Counted from the stretch's first letter, positions 8,901 to 16,086 are shown. The stretch is 18,096 bases of DNA from a bacterium (GCA_030426875.1 JAUHXI010000005.1:1-18096), one strand, 5' to 3'. The notes: a model not told the origin generated them from the letters alone. Numbers and translations: made by a program.

Positions 8901-9254
8901 ATCCGCCTCGGGCGTGAATTCAACAAAAATTTGAGACACCCCCTCCGAAGAAACTGAAATCACCTCCTTTAAATTCTCCAAATTTAAAATTTTTTGTTCC
9001 AGTTCAAACGTCACTTGATCAGCCACTTCTTGAGGAGAAGCACCTTGATAACTCGTGACCACAGAAGCAAATGGAATCTCAATCTCTGGCTGCGCCTCTC
9101 GAGGAATCCCAAAATAACTAAAAAGTCCCAAACCCACAAAAATCAGCCCAATCAAAACAGCCATTTTACGATGAAACACAAAATAACCCCAAAAAGAGTT
9201 CGCTATATCTTTTAAAGACGGATCCACGGCATTTTTCTCATCATGAACACTCAT
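5916..9254 (-). CDS. RND-superfamily efflux transporter (HAE1/AcrB-like inner-membrane pump)
   Basis: 1112 aa, close to the usual RND length of about 1030-1070 plus a C-terminal extension. TM1 is at about 30-50 and precedes GIPREAQPEIEIP, a family hallmark. The first porter domain follows, then the TM2-TM6 block at about 358-515. TM4 contains GLGLLVDATIVIMEG with one Asp (Asp422) where AcrB has an Asp pair; single-Asp variants also occur in metal-type RND pumps. TM7 is at about 557-575, a second porter domain follows, and the TM8-TM12 block is at about 888-1036 with SGIVINDAIILID (TM10) and PARMQPIIITS. Two further hydrophobic segments at about 1045-1060 and 1079-1097 extend beyond TM12. By family it exports substrates using the proton gradient, with a periplasmic adaptor. 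The substrate cannot be read from sequence. It lies 110 bp downstream of the adaptor gene on the same strand, presumably in the same operon. Confidence 0.93.
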   Translation of the reverse strand: MSVHDEKNAVDPSLKDIANSFWGYFVFHRKMAVLIGLIFVGLGLFSYFGIPREAQPEIEIPFASVVTSYQGASPQEVADQVTFELEQKILNLENLKEVISVSSEGVSQIFVEFTPEADLETSIRELKDKVDEAKGSLPSDANDPFVQETSTNDFPVIIFSLFGDLPYDQLLDAAQMAQEALEKIPGVQSADISGERENHILVSVRETDMIRYGLSLRSISRSIQAFHMSSPVGNILVDDQFYQIRIASEQDTKELIGQIPVSAGNGATVYLADVADVTEEFKEATSASLVSLNGEPSKSAISINLIKRTGANVIETVDEAREVFDALKLDGSIPSEIETISLNDTAEITEQEFDRLMGNAITTVALIFVILLFALGFKEALIGGISIPFTFFVTFTYLYQQGSTFNFMVLFSLILGLGLLVDATIVIMEGMHENLYTRKMTPVNAALATIKTYRYPLMSGMLTTIAAFAPMLLVSGTIGKFFAFIPITVSTVLISSLAIGLFLMPAYAVIFMKQVKQKKEKGRFVKWLHAGRERFVGWIGRYYRSLLHRLLRKLTARIVLLILALVAFVSAVSLPIKNEGFPLVDAENTQISVELPVGTALDKLEPVVAKMEPILKHNEHVESYVVNMRGGSSGSTATATFTVNFTDSEERDIKSFELEQLFKEKFKFITEGEVTITESRSGPPTGADIQILVYGDDFSILKEISEDIQAQLVVSGGDQVTDNLKDGSAEFTFDFTPYYEKTILAQQGLTVADVAQEVRMAVFPSTAVTIKRDDEEIDVDVQRDWGGVYPTSVDQVNSILIQSNTGDYVPLSSLAEADLGSGLTSINNYDGERAITISSGVSRGLVVDDVKEKLVPYLEEYVWPDGYSYEILGGGDEVAQSFVDLTNAMVLSIVLIFLILVTQFNSYKQPFVILMSLPLSLIGVFYGFFALGLSFSVAAVIGIVSLSGIVINDAIILIDRINKNRDSGMKIIEAIEEAGPARMQPIIITSVTTVLGILPISLTDPFWLALGMAIAFGMLFSTVLTLIIVPVFYYSVELYSRVYRRFVLLLILGVGIYLGMNELFTQLFSEEVTLWEDVLGYVFIGLWFIFMMVMVVTRHRAISAEHREMKII

Positions 9255-9364
9255 GTGTCATTATTTTAGTTTAATATTTTTCATCCCAATCAACCATATA
9301 ATTATCACCTCAAGTCATAGAGAACTCCCAGTATAAAGCAGGCGCGTGACACAGGAATTTCAAC

Positions 9365-11440
9365 CTAATTTGAAGAGGAGGCAGAGGGGGCTTCTTGTTC
9401 ATTGAGCACCATCACCTGCTGATTGTCTTCCAAACCTCGATGACCCTCCACAATCAGCACCTCATTATCATCAAGTCCATCAGTGATCTCAGCCCACAAA
9501 TCAAAGGTATCTCCAATTTCAACTGGTCTTTTAACCGCAAACTTCGTCTGCAGTTGGTAAGATGGATTAAATGAGTCTAAAAGCAAGGCTGAATCAGCCA
9601 AGTCATACAAACCAAAAGGGTCAGCTTCATCAATCCACGGCCCAGACAGCTGCTTCAAAATATCAACTGGCGCAACAAACATTTCATCTTCAATCACATA
9701 AACATACTGCTCATTCTGACCAAAAATAATGGCATTCATCGGCACATAGACCTTAGAGCTTTGAAAAGCAGCATCACTCAAATCCAATTCGATATCCACA
9801 AACATTTCGGGTTTCAAATATAGATCATCATTGTCCACTTCGCCCTCAATCATGATTTTTTTAGTCACGGCATCCACCGTAGGAGAAATTTTGGTAATTT
9901 TACCTTCAAACTCTTGGTCTCGGGCAGCCGAGTCGTAAAAACTAAATGTTTGACCTAAAGTAAGACGATCGGCATTTTCTTTAGAAAGATAAAAAATCAC
10001 CTCCACCGCCTCCGTCTGAATCACCTTACCCATCACCGTACCTGGCGAAACATAATCACCCTGGTCTATATTCAGTTCAGAAACAACACCACGCACGCTC
10101 GACGTCACCTCATTATTGGTGAGAGCATTTTCAGCCAATTTAACTTGATTGCCAAAAATATCAATTTCCAGGTTTTTACCACCCGCTTGAATCGTCACAT
10201 TACGCCTAGAAGACTCCAAATCTGCCTGAGCCAAACGCAAATCATTCTCAGCTTGCTCAATCTGAGCTTCTAAATCTTGTTCAGCCGCTAAACTCGTATT
10301 GAAGAAATTAAGCAAAGCATTATTAGCCGCCGCCACTTGATTGTCAGAAATCACCCGATTGTTGTCATTAGTAGACAATTGACTCACCCGATTCAAATCC
10401 AGTGCAGAGAAAGACTGAGACAGAGCATTAAGCTGTGCCACATCAGCCAAAATAGACGCTTCAGCTCCTGTAAGAACTGCATTATAACCATCAACAGTAG
10501 CCTGCGTTAGGTCAGCATTGATGATAGAGTTATCAACCATGACCCGCACCATTCCAAAAAAGGAACGGAAATCATTGGCCAGAGCACGAATGTCCTGAAT
10601 GGATTCAGATATTTCAGACTCAGTTAAAGGAGCCATTGAATCAATTTTGTTCACCAAATTCTGAACATCGTTACGATAAGACAAATAATCATTAATCACC
10701 TCAGAACGCTGAATGGAATCAGTAGCACCAAGCCACTTATTCATATCATCCAGATTAAAACTGTTGACCCCATTAGGATTGACAATATCTTCAACAGACT
10801 GAAAATTAGAACCCAGGTTGAATAAAATATTATCCAAATTATTTTCCGTATTCACCAAAAGATCATCATAAGACTGATCAAATTGATCCTCCAAATTATC
10901 AAAAGTAATGCCCGTATTTTCAGCACTCTGAACAGCATTGTTCTTCTGCAATTCTAAACTGGTTTGTGTGCTATCATTTTGAGCCTTGAGCTCCGTTAAA
11001 TTACGCTCTAAACGTTTGAGCATGTTTTCTAAGGATTGCACCCGAATTTCGGCTTGAACAACTGTTGACTGAGCATTGGCCTCCGTTTCATCGAGCGTTT
11101 GTTGAGCATTGGCCAACTGAAGCTGAGCATTGTCATAATTGAGTCGGGCTGAGTCGTTGACTTCATCAAAATCAATAATAGCCAATGTTTCATTCAAAGA
11201 AACCGTATCACCCAATTCAATATTTAGAGCCTCAATGATCCCCGACGCTTGAGCAACCAACTCAACCTCTTTAGAAGGCTTGATAGTACCGACCTCATTG
11301 ACCAAATAACTAGGATTTTCGGCCAAATCAAAAACCTTAACAGCGGGATCAGGCACAGGAGCTACAATTTTTTCTTCCTCAGGCTGGCAAGATGCCAGTA
11401 AAATAGCCGAAAGAAGGAATAAAGAAACAAATTTTTTCAT
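9365..11440 (-). CDS. RND periplasmic adaptor lipoprotein (HlyD/MFP family), unusually long hairpin
   Basis: 691 aa from the ATG at 11440. An in-frame TTG at 11452 would add four residues, but the ATG gives a compact signal peptide (MKKF, then a hydrophobic core) with lipobox LASC (Cys18). Residues about 63-92 (VAQASGIIEALNI, GDTV) and 446-475 (SVRGVVSELNI, GDYVSPG) are the two halves of the biotinyl-lipoyl-like domain that define this family. About 350 mostly helical residues lie between them, including heptad-like stretches at 95-175 and 383-440. Typical RND adaptors have 60-120 residues there. A beta-barrel and membrane-proximal domain follow (about 477-691), itself carrying an Asp-rich insert near 597-630. 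It would link the pump to an exit duct or cell-surface layer. First gene of the adaptor-RND operon, divergent from a MarR regulator. Confidence 0.88.
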   Translation of the reverse strand: MKKFVSLFLLSAILLASCQPEEEKIVAPVPDPAVKVFDLAENPSYLVNEVGTIKPSKEVELVAQASGIIEALNIELGDTVSLNETLAIIDFDEVNDSARLNYDNAQLQLANAQQTLDETEANAQSTVVQAEIRVQSLENMLKRLERNLTELKAQNDSTQTSLELQKNNAVQSAENTGITFDNLEDQFDQSYDDLLVNTENNLDNILFNLGSNFQSVEDIVNPNGVNSFNLDDMNKWLGATDSIQRSEVINDYLSYRNDVQNLVNKIDSMAPLTESEISESIQDIRALANDFRSFFGMVRVMVDNSIINADLTQATVDGYNAVLTGAEASILADVAQLNALSQSFSALDLNRVSQLSTNDNNRVISDNQVAAANNALLNFFNTSLAAEQDLEAQIEQAENDLRLAQADLESSRRNVTIQAGGKNLEIDIFGNQVKLAENALTNNEVTSSVRGVVSELNIDQGDYVSPGTVMGKVIQTEAVEVIFYLSKENADRLTLGQTFSFYDSAARDQEFEGKITKISPTVDAVTKKIMIEGEVDNDDLYLKPEMFVDIELDLSDAAFQSSKVYVPMNAIIFGQNEQYVYVIEDEMFVAPVDILKQLSGPWIDEADPFGLYDLADSALLLDSFNPSYQLQTKFAVKRPVEIGDTFDLWAEITDGLDDNEVLIVEGHRGLEDNQQVMVLNEQEAPSASSSN

Positions 11441-11474
11441 AGGTAAACGCAAGGAAACAGTAAGCGGGCGGTGT

Positions 11475-11503
11475 ACTATAAACTATTTTTTATGTGAAAT
11501 CAA
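11475..11503 (-). promoter_or_regulatory. Candidate sigma70 promoter for the adaptor-RND operon
   Basis: On the minus strand: TTGATT (11503-11498), a 17-base spacer, TATAGT (11480-11475). The predicted start of transcription is near 11468, about 28 nt before the adaptor ATG at 11440. No palindrome resembling the one at the MarR promoter overlaps it directly. A run of seven G on the plus strand (11515-11521) sits just upstream. Confidence 0.5.
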
Positions 11504-11639
11504 GTAATTTTGTTGGGGGGGCAAAATTTGACATCAGATGCTTGATTCATTGCAGTCAGTATTATGCATAAGGCTCAAATACCAGATGGTGATTATGATA
11601 CATAATTTATAGCAAGTAACACAATAAAAATGGGTAAAT

Positions 11640-11647
11640 TTAGTTAG
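11640..11647 (+). promoter_or_regulatory. Half-site TTAGTTAG upstream of the MarR promoter
   Basis: TTAGTTAG is the exact reverse complement of CTAACTAA at 11692-11699, the right half of the operator-like palindrome. The two copies bracket the promoter at 11653-11682 at a distance of 52 bp (about five helical turns). This would allow a second regulator dimer or looping, but it is a single half-site and may be chance. Confidence 0.25.
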
Positions 11648-11652
11648 CCCCA

Positions 11653-11682
11653 TTGACTTTTTTTTATACAGTATTCTATTAT
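11653..11682 (+). promoter_or_regulatory. Candidate sigma70 promoter of the marR-like gene
   Basis: TTGACT (11653-11658), an 18-base spacer and TATTAT (11677-11682). Transcription would begin around 11689, inside the palindrome at 11683-11699, with the ATG at 11706. This gives a very short leader of about 17 nt without a Shine-Dalgarno sequence. Confidence 0.6.
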
Positions 11683-11699
11683 TTAGTCAGACTAACTAA
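11683..11699 (+). promoter_or_regulatory. MarR-type operator candidate, 17-bp near-perfect palindrome
   Basis: The sequence TTAGTCAGACTAACTAA is symmetric about its central base except for one mismatched pair (TTAGTCAG against CTAACTAA). It also contains a perfect 6-1-6 repeat, TTAGTC-A-GACTAA. MarR-family dimers bind palindromes of about 16-20 bp of this kind. It lies directly after the -10 box and covers the expected transcription start of the regulator's own gene, the classic place for autorepression. Assignment to this regulator is inference. Confidence 0.55.
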
Positions 11700-11705
11700 C
11701 AAATT

Positions 11706-12137
11706 ATGCCTCACTCCCAAGAACTTGTCCACCTTTTCTGGCAAATTCAAAAGGCTATCCATGAAAAAATGCGAGATGCTGGCAGCGAAATACCCTTCAC
11801 CATGTCAGAAGTTTTAGTGATCAAAGCCATCATGTGTCAAAACATCAACACTGTTTCTCTAATGGCCAACTACATGAACATTCGCAAAGCGTCTGCCAGC
11901 TCACTCATCAAACGTCTAGAAGAAAAGGGCTACATCAAACGCCTCGCAAACAAGGAAGACAAACGCTCCCAGCTTTTAAAACCCACACCAAAGGCTGAAA
12001 AAACCATGGCAAAAATGACAACCTTCTTCAGCAAACACGCCACAATAGTGTTCGACAACGTGAGCAAAAAAGAACAAAAACAATTACAAAAGTTATTGAT
12101 GAAAATAGTCGAAGGGGAAGCAAAAAATGAGAAATAA
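11706..12137 (+). CDS. MarR-family winged-helix transcriptional regulator
   Basis: 143 aa, normal for the family. An N-terminal dimerisation helix (QELVHLFWQIQKAIHEKM) is followed by the winged helix-turn-helix at about 33-105: MSEVLVIKAI, SLMANYMNIRKASASSLIKRLEEKGYI (recognition helix), then the wing NKEDKRSQLLKPTPKAEK, which contains the D-x-R pair typical of MarR proteins. The C-terminal helices complete the dimer interface. Family members repress efflux or stress genes and release DNA on binding small ligands. The gene is transcribed divergently from the adaptor-RND operon and has a palindrome over its own start, so autorepression and control of the pump are the likely roles. lysK starts 75 bp downstream on the same strand and may be cotranscribed. 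No Shine-Dalgarno sequence precedes the ATG. Confidence 0.9.
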   Translation: MPHSQELVHLFWQIQKAIHEKMRDAGSEIPFTMSEVLVIKAIMCQNINTVSLMANYMNIRKASASSLIKRLEEKGYIKRLANKEDKRSQLLKPTPKAEKTMAKMTTFFSKHATIVFDNVSKKEQKQLQKLLMKIVEGEAKNEK

Positions 12138-12212
12138 AAATCTTGAATTTTGAATTAACAAGCTTTATTGATATCTTAATCTTGTTTTATTTAAAATGGT
12201 AACCACCACAAA

Positions 12213-13793
12213 ATGTTCTGGGTCGACGAAATAACAGACAATATCATTCAAACCTACACCGGACGAGATAAATTCATCATTCGAGATGAAAAAACCCTTT
12301 CCGGACGAGTACACATCGGATCCGTCAGAGGAGTGGTCATCCACGGAATCATTGCTCAAGCCCTTCGAGAAAAAGGCAAAAATGCTCGATTCATTTACGA
12401 ATTCAACGACTATGACCCTATGGATGGCATGCCCAAGGAATTAGAAGAAAAAGGGTTCGAAAAATACATGGGAATGCCTCTGTGCAACATCCCCTCACCT
12501 AATGAAACAGCCAAAAACTTCGCCGAATATTACGGTGCTGAATTTTTAAGCGTGATCAACGAAATAGGATTTACACCCGAAATTCCGCGAGCCAGTCAGG
12601 CCTACAAAACAGGAAAGATGAACGATTGGATTCGCTTAGGATTGACCAAGAACAACGAAATTCGGGAGATTTACAGAAAAGTCTCCGGCTCCGAAAAACC
12701 CGAACACTGGTCGCCTGTACAGGTGATTTGTGAAAAATGTGGAAAGGTAGGCTCAACCGACGTACAAAGTTTTGATGGAGAAAAGGTCAAATACAGCTGT
12801 CAAAAAAACAAAGTCAAATGGGCCGAAGGCTGTGAATTTGAAGGTGAAATATCCCCTTTTGATGGAAACGCCGAACTCACCTGGAAAGTCGAATGGCCGG
12901 CCAAATGGGACGCTTACAACGTGACCATCGAAGGCAGTGGCAAAGATCACAATGCTTCAGGCGGCTCACACGACATTGGACGAAAAATCTGCCAAGAGAT
13001 CTCACACACCGAGGTTCCTTTCAACATTCCCTACGAATTCTTTTTAATCGGAGGAAAAAAAATGAGCTCCTCCAAAGGCATCGGCCAAACCGCTCGAGAC
13101 ATTGCCGACCAACTCCCCCCAGAAATGCTGCGATTCTTGATGATCAAAACCAAGCCCAACCGGGTCATTGAATTCGATCCCGAAGGCGAAACCATCCCTC
13201 GCCTCTTTGACCAACACGACGAAGCCGCCAAATGGCACTTTTTTGAAGGCGAAAAAGACGTCATTCAAAGCGACCACGCCCGAGCCTTTGAACTATCACA
13301 ACTCACCAGTGAAAAACCCCAAGAACGATTTTTACCTCGCTTCTCGCAACTGGTTTTCATCATCCAAATTCCACGATTGAATGTCTATGACGAAGTGGAA
13401 AAAATGAAAGGCAACCCTTTAACTGAGTTAGACCGAGAAGAAATTGATTTGAGGGTCAAGTATGCCAAAAAATGGCTCGAAAGCTTCGCCCCGGACAAAT
13501 ACCGCTATGAACTGCAAGAAAGTTTACCCGAATCCGCAGAGGAATTAAATGAACTCCAAAAACAATTCGCTCATGAGTTAGCAAAGCAATTGGAAGCAGC
13601 AGAAAAATGGGACGGCGAACTGCTCCACACCAGTATCCACAACATTGTTAAAGGCAATGAAGACTACTCTCCCAAACTGTGCTTCCAAACCATCTACATC
13701 CTCTTCCTCAACAAAACCTTCGGGCCCCAAGCGGGTTGGTTCTTGAGCGCTCTGGAAAAAGAGTTTGTGGTGGGACGATTGAAGGAAGTTTGA
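12213..13793 (+). CDS. lysK: Class I lysyl-tRNA synthetase
   Basis: 526 aa, the usual length of class I LysRS. The class I signatures are present: V-H-I-G-S at residues 33-37 (HIGH motif) and KKMSSSKG at 282-289. Between them are YEFNDYDPMDG (about 62-72), a Cys cluster likely to bind zinc (Cys173, Cys176, Cys196, Cys207), and GSGKDHNASGGSHDIG (241-256), characteristic of this enzyme rather than of other class I synthetases. The C-terminal helical anticodon-binding part (about 320-526) is complete. It activates lysine with ATP and charges tRNA-Lys in the cytoplasm. Most bacteria use the unrelated class II LysS; class I occurs in archaea and scattered bacteria. An ATG at 12196 is in another frame. 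The leader before the ATG at 12213 lacks a Shine-Dalgarno sequence. No terminator was found after it. Confidence 0.95.
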   Translation: MFWVDEITDNIIQTYTGRDKFIIRDEKTLSGRVHIGSVRGVVIHGIIAQALREKGKNARFIYEFNDYDPMDGMPKELEEKGFEKYMGMPLCNIPSPNETAKNFAEYYGAEFLSVINEIGFTPEIPRASQAYKTGKMNDWIRLGLTKNNEIREIYRKVSGSEKPEHWSPVQVICEKCGKVGSTDVQSFDGEKVKYSCQKNKVKWAEGCEFEGEISPFDGNAELTWKVEWPAKWDAYNVTIEGSGKDHNASGGSHDIGRKICQEISHTEVPFNIPYEFFLIGGKKMSSSKGIGQTARDIADQLPPEMLRFLMIKTKPNRVIEFDPEGETIPRLFDQHDEAAKWHFFEGEKDVIQSDHARAFELSQLTSEKPQERFLPRFSQLVFIIQIPRLNVYDEVEKMKGNPLTELDREEIDLRVKYAKKWLESFAPDKYRYELQESLPESAEELNELQKQFAHELAKQLEAAEKWDGELLHTSIHNIVKGNEDYSPKLCFQTIYILFLNKTFGPQAGWFLSALEKEFVVGRLKEV

Positions 13794-13888
13794 ATGGCGT
13801 AATAGAGTCATTCACAAGTAGTTTCAAAAAAATATGAAGCCTATTGATCAAGCTTGAACGAGAAATTAGTTTTTGACTAAAAACATGA

Positions 13889-14506
13889 TCACTCTTTGGA
13901 TGAAAGGGGCCCAAAAACACAGTTTTCGTCACAATCAGAAAAATCAACGTCATCATCGCTGACAGTTTTATTAGGAGAACTCACGTACGTCACCATGATA
14001 TTGGGAGATGGCCTCGACCAACAATAATAATCCGAACGTTTTTTGAGTGAATGATGAAAGCCAAATTTTTCTCTCATAGGATGGCTTAAAAATTGCAAAA
14101 ATCTCAATAAGCTGTCTTCATCAAGGCATTTAGGAGTATTTGGATTAGAGCTTAGCAAAGAAAATAATTCTTTATGCGTGTATGGATAAACCTCCGTGGC
14201 ATCGAATATTAATTTCAAACAATCCTTAACAAGCTCAGATTTTAAAACACCACCTGTCAAGAAAAAAAGTGAAAAATCAAGACGTTGAGCTAAAAAAGCC
14301 ATTCTATTTGCCGCTAGTAATTTAGAAATATTAAACAATTTTTGCCTTAAAGCGGAACGAAAAGTACCGACCAAAACAATACAACTTAGAAAAACCTTTT
14401 CTCTATTGCTAGGATAGACTCCTTTAGCCTTATTTGGAACATCATTCACAATGAGAGTGTTGAGAATAAAGATTAAGAATAATACACTAACAAAATACCA
14501 CCCCAA
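13889..14506 (-). CDS. Hypothetical protein with N-terminal membrane or signal segment
   Basis: 205 aa, not recognised. The frame begins with TTG at 14506, two codons after an in-frame stop. A GTG about 20 codons in is an alternative start but would remove the hydrophobic segment (residues 3-19, FVSVLFLIFILNTLIV). The rest is a mixed helical sequence with several Cys (including YYCW and DCDENC) and an acidic C-terminus. It resembles no family I know. The stretch is more AT-rich than its neighbours. The length of the open frame in AT-rich DNA and a sensible hydrophobic start argue for a real gene, but the absence of an ATG and of homology lowers confidence. It stands alone between convergent lysK and a divergent surface-protein gene. 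Confidence 0.5.
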   Translation of the reverse strand: MGWYFVSVLFLIFILNTLIVNDVPNKAKGVYPSNREKVFLSCIVLVGTFRSALRQKLFNISKLLAANRMAFLAQRLDFSLFFLTGGVLKSELVKDCLKLIFDATEVYPYTHKELFSLLSSNPNTPKCLDEDSLLRFLQFLSHPMREKFGFHHSLKKRSDYYCWSRPSPNIMVTYVSSPNKTVSDDDVDFSDCDENCVFGPLSSKE

Positions 14507-14557
14507 TACTTATATAAACGTGAAATGTAGCTTAAAAATTCATTAAATACTTAAATG

Positions 14558-14587
14558 ATATTAAATAATAAATAATGAAATAGTCAA
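14558..14587 (-). promoter_or_regulatory. Possible promoter for the hypothetical gene at 13889-14506
   Basis: On the minus strand: TTGACT (14587-14582), an 18-base spacer, TAATAT (14563-14558). The surrounding DNA is almost pure A and T, where such matches arise by chance, and the leader would be about 45 nt. Weak support only. Confidence 0.25.
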
Positions 14588-14617
14588 TTAGATTAACACA
14601 AATCAAAGCTTAGAGAC

Positions 14618-14646
14618 TTGCAAAAACAAATAAAATTTGCTATAAT
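14618..14646 (+). promoter_or_regulatory. Strong sigma70 promoter (extended -10) for the LPKTG surface protein
   Basis: TTGCAA (14618-14623), a 17-base spacer and a perfect TATAAT (14641-14646) preceded by TGC, giving an extended -10. Transcription should begin near 14653, only about 15 nt before the ATG at 14668 (or 21 before the ATG at 14674). High expression is expected. Confidence 0.75.
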
Positions 14647-14667
14647 GTGAAGATTTAACCATTAAAA

Positions 14668-16059
14668 ATGAACATGAAAAAGACTCAAAAAACATCCATT
14701 ATGGCTCTAATGATGGCCGTTTCTATGACAATGGGAACCACTGCCTATGCGGCAGAAAAACCAGCCAACGTGACCAACGTGACAGCAACCGCCACAAGCG
14801 ATAACACCATAGACGTCAGTTGGGACATGGTGGAAGACACCGAAACCCTAATTGTGGAGCGCTACCGTATTTATTACGGACCTGAATCGCCACAACAATT
14901 TCAATCGCCCAGTTACGAAATGACAATCGACACAGCAGATGCTAATAATTCATATGAATTATCAAACCTAGAAGAAAACACTGAATATTTTGTAGCCGTG
15001 ACCGCCATCAGCACAATCAACGGAGAAGAAACAGAAAGCGGAGAATATAGCATAGAAGCCAGCGCAACCACAAGTACAAACGGACAAAGCAGTGAGAACG
15101 CCGAAACATCTGAAGCGAATGAAAGTGAAACAAACAATGCAGACACCACAGCACCAACCGTACTAAACGTACTCGCTGCGGACAAAAACAGTGTGTTAAT
15201 CGGATTCTCTGAAGCCATCGACCCAGATAGCGTGAACACAAATGCATTCACCATCAGTGAACAAATCAACGAAAACAACCTGCTCGAAATCACAAGTGCC
15301 AAAGCCTACGACCAAGACATCACCGGCAAAACCGTTATTCTAAAAACAGGCGACCAAACTAAGAACACAGGCTATTTATTGACCGCCAGTTCTAATATTA
15401 AAGACACCTCTGGCAACTCAATCATCAGTGCCGATGGAGACGGAGGACTATTCATCGGATCTGTTTTAGACAGCAGCACCGTCAGCGAAAATAACCTCCA
15501 CCAATCCGCCGATGATGAAGACGATCAAACAGATATCGATCAAGCAGCTAATGATTTACTCAATAGCAACACAGAAACACAAAGCACGGAGACTGAGACA
15601 GGCACACAAGAAGATGTGGAACAAAACAATGAAGTAGAAGAAGAAAACAACAACACAATCGATACCAGTGCCCCAGAAGAGGCCAATAATTTTAATCTTT
15701 CTTTCAAAGAAGTGGCTGAAAAATTCACCGTCATGATGCAATGGGAAAAAAGCCTAGATTCAGCTGAAGACTTAGTCAACTATATCCTGTATCAGAGTAA
15801 TGATGGAGAAAATTTTAATCAAATTGCTTCATTAGGGGCAGATATAACCACCTATGAACTGGAAAATTTAGATGGTGAGCAATCCCTGACCTACAAAATA
15901 ACCGCCGAAGATGATAAGGGAAATGAATCAATGGGAGTTATTGGATCAGTGAGCCTACCTAAAACAGGATTAGCCACAGGATTTCTTGTAATCACCAGTG
16001 CAGCCGGTGCAAATCATATCCTAAAACGACGAAGACAAAAATTGGCTAAAAAAAACTAA
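14668..16059 (+). CDS. Fibronectin type III/Ig-like surface protein with LPKTG sorting signal
   Basis: 463 aa; an ATG at 14674 (MKKTQK) is an equally good start. A signal peptide ends at TAYA|A (residues 28/29). Residues about 31-134 are a fibronectin type III domain (IDVSW, RYRIYYGP, YELSNLEENTEYFVAVTA). A Ser/Glu/Asn linker leads to an Ig-like SbsA-type domain at about 160-265 (TAPTVLNVLAADKNSVLIGFSEAID). An acidic low-complexity linker spans about 270-330. A second fibronectin-like domain is at 331-427 (FTVMMQWEKS, YILYQSNDG, LTYKITAEDDKGNES). The C-terminus has LPKTG at 430-434, a hydrophobic stretch and the tail KRRRQKLAKKN: the textbook sortase substrate layout. The protein is thus expected to be attached covalently at the cell surface. 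No sortase gene is in the window. It has its own strong promoter and a perfect terminator, so it is monocistronic. Confidence 0.9.
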   Translation: MNMKKTQKTSIMALMMAVSMTMGTTAYAAEKPANVTNVTATATSDNTIDVSWDMVEDTETLIVERYRIYYGPESPQQFQSPSYEMTIDTADANNSYELSNLEENTEYFVAVTAISTINGEETESGEYSIEASATTSTNGQSSENAETSEANESETNNADTTAPTVLNVLAADKNSVLIGFSEAIDPDSVNTNAFTISEQINENNLLEITSAKAYDQDITGKTVILKTGDQTKNTGYLLTASSNIKDTSGNSIISADGDGGLFIGSVLDSSTVSENNLHQSADDEDDQTDIDQAANDLLNSNTETQSTETETGTQEDVEQNNEVEEENNNTIDTSAPEEANNFNLSFKEVAEKFTVMMQWEKSLDSAEDLVNYILYQSNDGENFNQIASLGADITTYELENLDGEQSLTYKITAEDDKGNESMGVIGSVSLPKTGLATGFLVITSAAGANHILKRRRQKLAKKN

Positions 16060-16086
16060 AAATGAGTCTTTAAAAAATTAAAAATT

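Noticed and set aside
11515..11521. Run of seven G upstream of the adaptor promoter as a phase-variation tract
   Set aside because: Short and outside the promoter core; no second evidence of slippage.
12157..12186. AACAAG...CTTGTT inverted repeat between marR and lysK
   Set aside because: Only six A/T-rich pairs with an 18-base loop; too weak for a terminator or attenuator. No T-box features were found upstream of lysK either.
13866..13880. TTAGT...ACTAA inverted repeat after lysK
   Set aside because: A five-pair stem followed by A rather than T on the plus strand, so not a credible terminator. It resembles the MarR half-site but is not a 16-18 bp palindrome.
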